From contig CM055098.1 in the NCBI GenBank assembly GCA_029204225.1, positions 55,064,282-55,128,281 of the forward strand: a DNA stretch of 64,000 nt, read 5' to 3'. This document shows, piece by piece, positions 56,519 to 64,000 of this stretch (its first letter is position 1; each line of letters starts with the position of its first letter). The notes under the pieces are model-generated. The model was not told the origin of the DNA, ran no database searches, and was given only the letters and a program-made list of their open reading frames with translations. The stretch comes from Diphasiastrum complanatum. Lineage: Eukaryota > Streptophyta > Lycopodiopsida > Lycopodiales > Lycopodiaceae. The position numbers were made by a program, and so were the translations under genes.

Positions 56519-57900
56519 ATGGATCCAATGGGCCAACTCGTACATGCCGCTCCCTTGCAAGCAGTCTGGAGAGCACCATGGATGGAAATACCAAAATACG
56601 ACGGATCATCAGATCCCATCAGATTCCTCCATATCTACGAGCAATCTTGTGAAATCTACGGCGAACAGTCACCTACGGAGAAGCTGATGCTATTTCATAT
56701 GTCCTTACTGGCAGTGGCTCAGGATTGGTTTTTTAACCTATCAAAGGAAGAAAAATCCACCTGAGAAGCGGTTAAAGCGGCTCTCATTACGTGCTTTAAA
56801 CCAAGAAAGTTCTTGGAAGACCCATTTCTCCTGCTGAGCAAAGTCAAGATGGGAAAACGAGAAAGGGTCTGGGATTATATTGAACGGGTCAAACATCTAC
56901 GATCCGAGTGCAATGCAGCCCTAACTCCCAATCATGCGGTGATCATGTGGTTCCTAGTCGGGTTACCACGAAGCATCAGAAGAGAACTGAAACGACGGGA
57001 GCAGTACGCTGCTCTACAAGAGGCTATGAAAGATGCCATCAGGGAAGAGGATGAGGGATCTGACGACGAATATCCTTCCACCCACACTCCTACTCCCTCG
57101 ATCGCATCATAGTCATCAAACACATCCGCTCTATCCACAGAATTGTTGTTGGAGCAAATGACAAAATTACACAAACAGCAGATGGAGCAACTTACGGCGC
57201 AGTTTGACCAAAAACTGAAAGCCTTACAAGGAGCTGTAGCAGTAACTCCATATCAACCGAAACCAAATCAGCTGCAGTATCCTCGACGGGAGAATGTATG
57301 GTGTTTAGTATGCACACAAAACCATACAAAGAACGAGTGTCCAGTCCTAAAGCAAAATCTGAGGCTAACACATAAATTCTACCATTTGTGCAATGCAACA
57401 TCGCACGATACGGCATTTTGCCCGTTTAACCCCCGGATTGTTCAACAGAAGAGAAGTCCTTATCAGACTTCATATTCTTATCATCAAGAGGCACCCAACG
57501 CAGCACCAAGGTACGGTGCACCAAATCAACCGCAGCGTATGGCCTTACCTGCTCCACCAGGGCCAGCCAATCAACAAGTGGCCCATGTAAATCTGACAAC
57601 AGCAGAACCAAAGATGCAAATGCCACCTCAACCTGAGCAGCAACAATGGTACGGACCAGATGAACCATTTATGGATCCTGCCATAAATGAATATGTTTCG
57701 GCCTATGCATCTCAAACTCAGTGCCAAGGAGGAAGAAATTACGGCTGCTACAGATGCGGCGAAGGACACAGAATAGCAGAATGTCCCTATAAGGGACAAT
57801 ATACAACCTCTTGTCGAGAATGAGGTTATGGACACTGTTACAAGAACTGTCCATTTAAATATGGAATCAGTGCACCTCTTAACCTCATTGCCATACAGCA
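56519..57900 (+). mobile_element. Gypsy gag with several zinc knuckles (fossil)
   Basis: Begins MDPMGQLVHAAPLQ and reads IPKYDGSSDPIRFLHIYE, AQDWFFNLSKEE, VWDYIERVKHLRSEC, FLVGLPRSIRRELKRRE and an acidic EEDEGSDDEY tail. A glutamine/proline-rich linker with coiled coil (57143-57240) follows. Knuckle motifs are CLVCTQNHTKNEC (about 57303-57341), a related block ending CNATSHDTAFC, and CYRCGEGHRIAEC (about 57747-57785), followed by a further H/C-rich block. It is the best preserved of the four gag copies of this family in the window. Broken in about two places. Confidence 0.88.
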
Positions 57901-59837
57901 ACCAGCAATTCCAGCGGGGATGCCATCGGAAGGTCAACAATTTCACACTCCTGTGTTAGTTGTTACGCGAACATAGAAGAAGAAAGAAGTGACTCCTCAC
58001 CACCACCATTGGTCACTGACAACCAACCCTCAACATCAGCACCATATCCAAATGTGAGAGAAGAGAGAAGACAGTACCATAAAATAAGACACTGGGTACA
58101 GAAAGCACAAGCGGAGGAAAAAGAGCAAGAAAGAGACCATCCCATAGAACCTCCAGTCGGCGTCGAACGGGAATCGCAAGCGGGCTCACCACTGCGCACT
58201 GATCAGAATGATCGGTTGCACCAACATGAATCACCTTTTCACATGGTGGAGCCCGAGGAACCACGCGCTAAAAGGCTCACACTTTTGCTGTCAAGCCATG
58301 TTAGTTTACCACTCAGGGAACTACTGCGGATTGCACCACAAGCGAAAAGTCTTCTAGCTGAATGGGCCAAAGCGGATGAGGAGCCAGTAGCGCCTGAGCC
58401 CATATATTGTGTGGTCTATGATGAAACAAACTACGTCCTCCACATCGGAGCATCATGGGAAAGTGAGGAACACAACATCACTTTGCCAATCAAACACAAG
58501 AGATACGAGGACGAGGCAACAATGGTAGATGGAGGATCGGATGTCAATTTGATCTCTACTACTTTATATGAAAAATGGGGTTTGCAAGGATTGAAGCCAA
58601 CAAAATTTGCCATCAAGCTAGCAGATCAATCATGTGTGAGACCAAAAGGTATAGTTGTCGATATCCCCGTCAAGATAGCAGGCATGTAGTTTGTGATTAC
58701 TTTTGTAGTCATGGATATACCTGAATCTCCATCTGCATACTGTGTCTTACTGGGAAGACCTTGGTTGAGGACTGTGCAAGTAGTACACAACTGGGGTACA
58801 GGGAAACTCACCTTCGAGAACAGAGAACAGGCTGTAAAGATTGATCCAACCACATGGGCGGTGAAACCTATTGCACCCAAGGTTGATGACGGATCATCCA
58901 CGACAGATCATACGATTGATCGCCCAAGGCCAGTCAAGGGAGGTCACTATCATTCAAAGACGGATGTCGTGAGATGGACAGATGCATTAGCAACTATTGA
59001 CTTCCAAGCATGTCAATATGAATCAGATCCAGAACCTAGTACATCTTCACCCAAATGTTACACTATGGACACACCAATCACATTTGGGGTGAATATGATA
59101 AACGTAGCATGGCTGTCAGTGGAGCCTATTGAGGACCTAGTGGACGATGATCTAGTCCCTTGGCAACATGCTCTAACTTATAGTAAGGAGATTGAGCTGA
59201 CTGATGAACAGGTCCTACACCACATGGACCCAGATCGTTACGGAACCAAGAAGGTACCAGCTCAACCACCACAAAAGTCTGCTATGGCGAAAGTCTCAAG
59301 GATCGATCCACCCAAGGCACTTGTGAATAAGAAGAATCAGTTGAAGCAATGCTACAACTAGGTGATCCGATGGAGTGACCTACCCGAAGAGGCGATAGCT
59401 ACAGTAGACGTTGATATTCGTAACCATGAGACGAATGTTACAACAGTCCCAAAGAAAGACAACAAGGATGAACCCACCAAAATGACAAAAGAGGGCAAAA
59501 AGAAGGTGTTGGATTCCTTAAAGTCAATCCAGTTGGACTCAAATATAGCGTCATCTTCTACACAGGTGATAGAAAATCAAAAAATGACCAGTCGGGCCAA
59601 GATCAATATGCTGAAAGAGGAATCTCGATGAGCTCTCGTTCACAATATTGCTTGGACAACATCAAAGTGGATCTCCGGAACACATCGTTGTTTTTTACCA
59701 CAGAATTTGAATTTCAACACTGCCCGACTCGACTTCATGAAGAAGGTGCAGCACTACCTTATCAGGGTTCGATGCAAGTCCAACTAGAGCCCCAAATGAA
59801 TAGACCTCACGAGGTGTCGTGGGACCGCCACCAATTT
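57901..59837 (+). mobile_element. Gypsy protease and downstream linker (fossil)
   Basis: The frame 58009-58689 carries a Gypsy aspartic protease block (MVDGGSDVNLIS, about 58522-58557), and the following frame continues it with YCVLLGRPWLRT (about 58738-58775), the usual LGRPWL motif of Athila/Tat-like proteases. Frames 58693-59361 and 59362-59631 form an acidic, lysine-rich linker like that preceding RT in these elements. No RT, RNase H or integrase is seen before the LTR at 59838. Confidence 0.82.
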
Positions 59838-60612
59838 TGGTGGGGGATACTATTAGAGGGTTTGTGGATTCCGAGGCAATCCTAACCCTATTAATAAGTG
59901 AGAGGGATTTGGCACCCTGCGTGTGTAAGTCCAACCCGATGATCACATAGTTATTTGATAATTAGAAAGTCAATAAAAGGACTTTTGCCTTTTTGCGTGA
60001 CTTTTAATGTCGTAGGCCTAAATGTCAAGTTAGTGAATAAAGTTAGGACTCCCACCAAAATTGGTTCATATTCAAATTCAAATTGGTTCCCTCCAATTAT
60101 TGAATGGGTTTCCACTCTTTTTTAAATTTGAATATCTAGGGAGGTAGAAATGGGCCAATAGGATTTTGAGGCCAAGGTCCTCCTCTCTACTATAAATAGT
60201 GCCAAACTCGAGTTTGGAAATCATGTTCAGATCTTCATTTCAATACAAGCAGATTGGTTCTTTTATGGAATGGACTCGTGAATGTCCTTGCTCCCTATCT
60301 CTTTTCCTCCATCTCTCATGATTTTGTTGTATTTGCTAATTGTTGGATCTGAATGTTATTGGGATTGCCATTTCTTATGCTTTTTATGAGAGAAAGGGAG
60401 AGAGAGAAAGAGTAAGCTATTATCATTGTGGATCATAGGGTTAATGGATGTAGTGTTGATGGATGTTAGAGTTAGATGTGAATCTTCCATACATGCTGAA
60501 ATCTAAGATATGCTATCGCTCTCATAGGATCAAACCTCCGCCTGATGACTAACTTCATTTCCTTGATGCTTGGATCTTGGGTTGAGGCTAGGAAGGAAAT
60601 AGCCCCACTACA
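59838..60612 (+). repeat. Gypsy LTR (3' side), family shared with 19830-20190
   Basis: Starts TGGTGGGGGATAC and ends about CCACTACA. It contains a TATA box (CTATAAATAGTG, about 60190-60201). Its second half matches the reverse complement of 19830-20190. It differs over most of its length from the LTR at 54453, so the two LTRs around this Gypsy coding region are not a simple pair. Confidence 0.72.
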
Positions 60613-61179
60613 ATCACATTCTAAGAAAACAATGTGCATTCGATAACCCCATGTTATCAACAATCAATGGATGAATTTTCTGCATGAGATAACAAACTCA
60701 ATAGTACTGACAATATCAATAAGAGGCTTGATGCATCACAAGGTTTATGATGCTCAAACTCCCACTCCATCAACAATACAACCACTCTAAAAAACTTAGT
60801 AAAATATCACGTTCACAATGATCAACATTGCTTGCCATAAGGATTTCTCAAGAGGGAGTTTAATATTCTTACAAATTTTAAAAATTTCCAAAGATTGAAA
60901 TATCAAAGGTCGAATGGCTTATGAAATTTAAACCCAAAGTGTTACAACCCTTCAGTGAAGGCATGATTTGATCAATTCATGGTTTCCCAACTTTAAACTT
61001 TTCTGAAGTCTAAAGAGACAGTTGTTTCCTCCCTCAAAGATATATTCTCAAGTCACTCGAGTATAATTAGGCTACAACTAATTAACCTTGACAATGATCC
61101 CCTCAGAAGCATGATATATCTTCCAATGAGATTCTAGAGTCAATCAAATCAATTTCTTGTTTGTAGAATCACTAGTAAG
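60613..61179. other. No gene seen; possible leader of the following gag
   Basis: AT-rich, with no clear primer-binding site. Sequence up to 61179 may be the leader of the Copia element whose gag begins at 61180. Confidence 0.45.
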
Positions 61180-62447
61180 ATGGGATCTAATGGAGCTTAC
61201 CTTCTAGAAGCTAGTGAGAGATTGAATTCTACAAATTATGTTATTTGGAAGGTTAGGATGGAGTACCTAATGGACCTTTATGAATTCTTGATTGAAGATG
61301 AAGATGATCCTCTAGGTGCACAAGAGTTAGTTAGATACAAGAAAAGAATTAGACTAGCACTTCATTGTGTGAAGATGAATGTAAGTAATGATCCTTTGAG
61401 AGAAGTATTATCTTGTACTAGTGCTAAAGAGGCTTGGGATTCTTTGAAATCAATCTATGAATCTAGCAACACTTCTAGAGTCCTCATGCTTAGAAACCAA
61501 ATCTTGCAAAGCATGAGAAGAAGTGAGGAGAGTGCACAAGACTACGTGCTAAGAATCAAGTGTCTAAATAGAGAGTTGGCTTCCATTGGAGAGAAGATTC
61601 ATGATGGAGAGCTTGTTCAAATAATCCTCAATGGTCTAGGAGATGATTTCACAAATTTGGTCCAAAGTTTTGCCATCCAAGACACTTTGCCAACTATAGA
61701 AAAACTTCATAGTGTATTAGTGGCTGAAGAGTGTAGGAGGATGCTCCACACCAAGGCAAGAGTGAGTTCATTGTCTTTGCAAAACGGAGATGAGAAAGCT
61801 AATTTCTCATTCAAGGGCAAAAATAAGACCAATGGAAAGAAAAAACATCCAAAGGAGGCCAAAGAAGAGGATGAAGCATCAAGCTCAAAGGTCAAGAAGG
61901 ACAAGTCAAAGGAAAAGTGCTTCTTTTGTGGAAAGAAGGGGCATTATGCATCCGAACGCTACAAGAGTCTAAGAGCACAAGAGGAGGAGGACAAACAAGG
62001 AAACCTTGCACATGAGGAGGAGGAGGATGAAGTACATGTATCCTTGATGGCATCTACAACCTCACCAACAAGCAATAGCAATTCAAGAGACACTTGGTGG
62101 ATTGATTGTGGGGCTAGCTCCCACATGACTTGTGAAAAGGACTTTTCTCAACCTTACACACATTCAATGATGCTAAAAAGTTTGTCTTTACTGCAAGTGA
62201 TGAAGAGTGTAGGATAGATGGTGTTTTTAGCATCTCTTTGTATCTAGAATCCTCACTAAGTATGGATCTAGAAAATGTCCTTTATGTACCATCAATTACC
62301 AAGAATATGCTAAGTCTTGTTCAACTTTTGGAAAGTGGTTTGGATGTCCACTTTAAGCATGGAGTTTGTTCCATTTTGAAGATTGATGTTTGCATTGCAA
62401 AAGGTACACACTTTTTGAGAGAAGCAAGATTGGGTGACATTGTATAG
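61180..62447 (+). mobile_element. Copia gag and protease fossil
   Basis: The 345-codon frame starts MGSNGAYLLEASERLNSTNY and holds the gag block (VIWKVRMEYLMD, KEAWDSLKSIYES, LVQIILNGLGDDF). A lysine-rich linker, a zinc knuckle-like CFFCGKKGHYAS (about 61919-61954) and the protease start WWIDCGASSHMTCEK (about 62095-62140) follow. A further protease piece, ENVLYVPSITKNMLS, lies at about 62268-62312. This is the same Copia family as 4062-5285 and 63498-63856. Broken in a few places. Confidence 0.88.
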
Positions 62448-63497
62448 TCTTGGAAGGGCAAGTTGAGTGATGAATCCTTGGATGATCTATGATTATTATG
62501 TAGCAATCTGAAGTGAATACATTATGTTTGTTGTCCACACTTGTATCAAGTCCTCATAATCATTACTTTTGTGTGAATGAGAGTGTTGATGAAGCAATTG
62601 CCGATCTTGGAAGTTTCTAGCATCAATTTAAGGTGCTAGTCTTGATGTTCTTGATAAATGTGCAATCCTCAATGCTTGAATGTACTTTGTGGACATTATT
62701 AGATCCTAAGAACGGACTTTTTAACATGTTATTAGAGTTGTATCCAAGCATTCACTCATTTTGTTCACAACAAATAAAGTTTCAAAGTGCAAAATTGTTG
62801 ATTTTGAAGCTAGAATTAATCTCAATGGGGTCTTAAGCTTCTATTCTTGTTTCTAATCGTTATTTTAGTACTTTTAGCTTCAAGAGGCTTCAGCCTATTG
62901 TGTGTATGGCTCAAAAATCAAAAGGGAACAAAAGTTTGAGATGGTAGCAAACTAGAAAGATTTGATGCCTTGCGGCTAAGTGCCCTTCTAGGATCGAGAG
63001 CTTGAAGCATAGAATTGAATGCAACTCAATTCAAGGAATTCCAAGCATCCATTTGTGAGTTCTAATTTTATCTTTAGGCCCTTATTGAGCCCTAGTCTTG
63101 GTGATTCTCACATCAGATCCTTACTCATTGATTGACTAACTGTCAAAGTCCCAAATTGCTTGTAAATCTCATTTTTTGTCAAGTAAGAGAAAAGATAGAA
63201 TTAATTTGACTCAAAACCAATTCAAATCTATTCCCGCTCTTTGGATAAGAGTGACTCTATTAGGGATGCTTGGATTTGAAATTCGTGCTTTGAATATGAT
63301 TATTAGTGTCCATTTCTTAGAGATTTTGGCAAAGTCAATCATTTTCAAGATTCTTGACATTGGTGGTGAGCGTATAATTTTAGTGAGCAAGACCTTTGTG
63401 GACCTTGCTAATCTCAAGTCTACATCATTATTAGGTTGCAAGGACCAAAAACATCACTTTCACGTGTGTACTTAGTGTACAATCCTTGCTTTAAAAT
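62448..63497. other. No gene seen; degraded Copia-like DNA and possible leader
   Basis: No readable domain. The last 400 bp lead into the ATG of the next gag and may be its leader. A GTATAATTTTAG-type AT-rich region occurs near 63375. Confidence 0.45.
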
Positions 63498-63856
63498 GGC
63501 ATCAATTGGATCCTTTCTTTCAAAAGCAAGTGAAAAATTTACTTCATCTAACTATTCCATTTGGAAAGTAAGGTTGGAATCAATTTTAATACTTCAAGAT
63601 CTCATATATATATGGTGGGGATTGGGGAGGAGCCTCAAATCTTTCAAGAAAATGTGAGATTCAAGAAGAAATTTAGAATGGCACTTCATTGCATCAAGAT
63701 GAATGTGTCCAGTGAGATTCTTAGGGAGATAGGAGCATGTGTCTCTCCCAGAGATGCTTGAGATACATTGAAGGCTATCTATGAGACTAAGAACACCTCA
63801 AGATTGCTTACCTTGAGGAACAAGATTCTCCAAGTCTATCAAAGCACAGGGGAAAG
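63498..63856 (+). mobile_element. Copia gag N-terminal part, interrupted by an LTR
   Basis: Starts MASIGSFLSKASEKFTSSNY at 63498 and continues with SIWKVRLESILILQDL, RMALHCIKMNVSSEILREIG and TSRLLTLRNKILQ. The gag reading stops at 63856, where an LTR begins. Broken in a few places. Confidence 0.88.
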
Positions 63857-64000
63857 TGTTAAGATTGGAAAAACAAATCCATATTGATTTCTTGGCTTGC
63901 TATAAATGTTGTACCATGCAAGTATGTAGCTCATAAATGCAAAATGCCAAGTTTGGCCTACATAGAACTCGAGCTACATGGTTATGTAATGTCTAGATTG
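63857..64000 (+). repeat. LTR start of the left-edge Copia family (cut by window end)
   Basis: The 144 bases match 1724-1867 with about three differences. Plus orientation, inserted in the gag above; five bases before it read GAAAG. Confidence 0.92.

Overview
The window looks like nuclear DNA of a seed plant with a large, repeat-rich genome. The evidence is a germin-like protein gene, a four-exon nucleotide-sugar/triose-phosphate-type transporter gene with GT-AG introns, and many nested Copia and Gypsy LTR-retrotransposon remains in AT-rich DNA. A gymnosperm would fit, but the sequence alone does not settle the lineage. All family assignments come from reading motifs; no database search was run.

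Layout. 1-10.9 kb is a nest of LTR elements: a Copia pol end with its 3' LTR, a gag relic, a second Copia element (LTR, primer-binding site, gag, protease), a minus-strand non-autonomous LTR element with two nearly identical 390-bp LTRs, then a Gypsy integrase/chromodomain end with its LTR. 10.9-16.2 kb has no recognisable host gene, but holds a minus-strand unit with a primer-binding-like site and two unfamiliar acidic reading frames. 16.3-17.6 kb holds the first convincing host gene, an intronless germin-like protein with a TATA box and a polyadenylation signal. 19.2-21.9 kb is a scramble of Gypsy gag and LTR pieces in both orientations. 23.95-24.7 kb is a solo LTR of the family seen at both window ends. 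27.1-30.5 kb is a Copia fossil that runs into a captured piece of an HSP70 gene, then into a zinc-knuckle reading frame and an LTR-like end. 34.1-37.5 kb is another Gypsy gag and a putative LTR. 38.0-38.3 kb is a broken non-LTR or unclassified repeat coding domain.

39.3-44.7 kb is the second convincing host gene, a drug/metabolite-transporter-superfamily sugar-nucleotide transporter (KT subgroup). It has two G-boxes and a telo-box-like motif upstream. 46.0-48.4 kb is a minus-strand Copia pol fossil. 48.87-53.53 kb is a Copia element with both LTRs, a primer-binding site and a likely 5-bp target duplication, sitting between two coiled-coil coding segments. 54.45-60.6 kb is a Gypsy gag-protease unit flanked by two different LTR types. 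61.2-64.0 kb holds two Copia gag fossils and the start of another LTR copy.

The two host genes are unrelated in function (apoplastic cupin; endomembrane transporter) and do not form a unit. The most notable observations are the HSP70 fragment fused in frame with element sequence, the minus-strand element whose two flanks come from different retrotransposons, and the matching insertion context at the two window edges.
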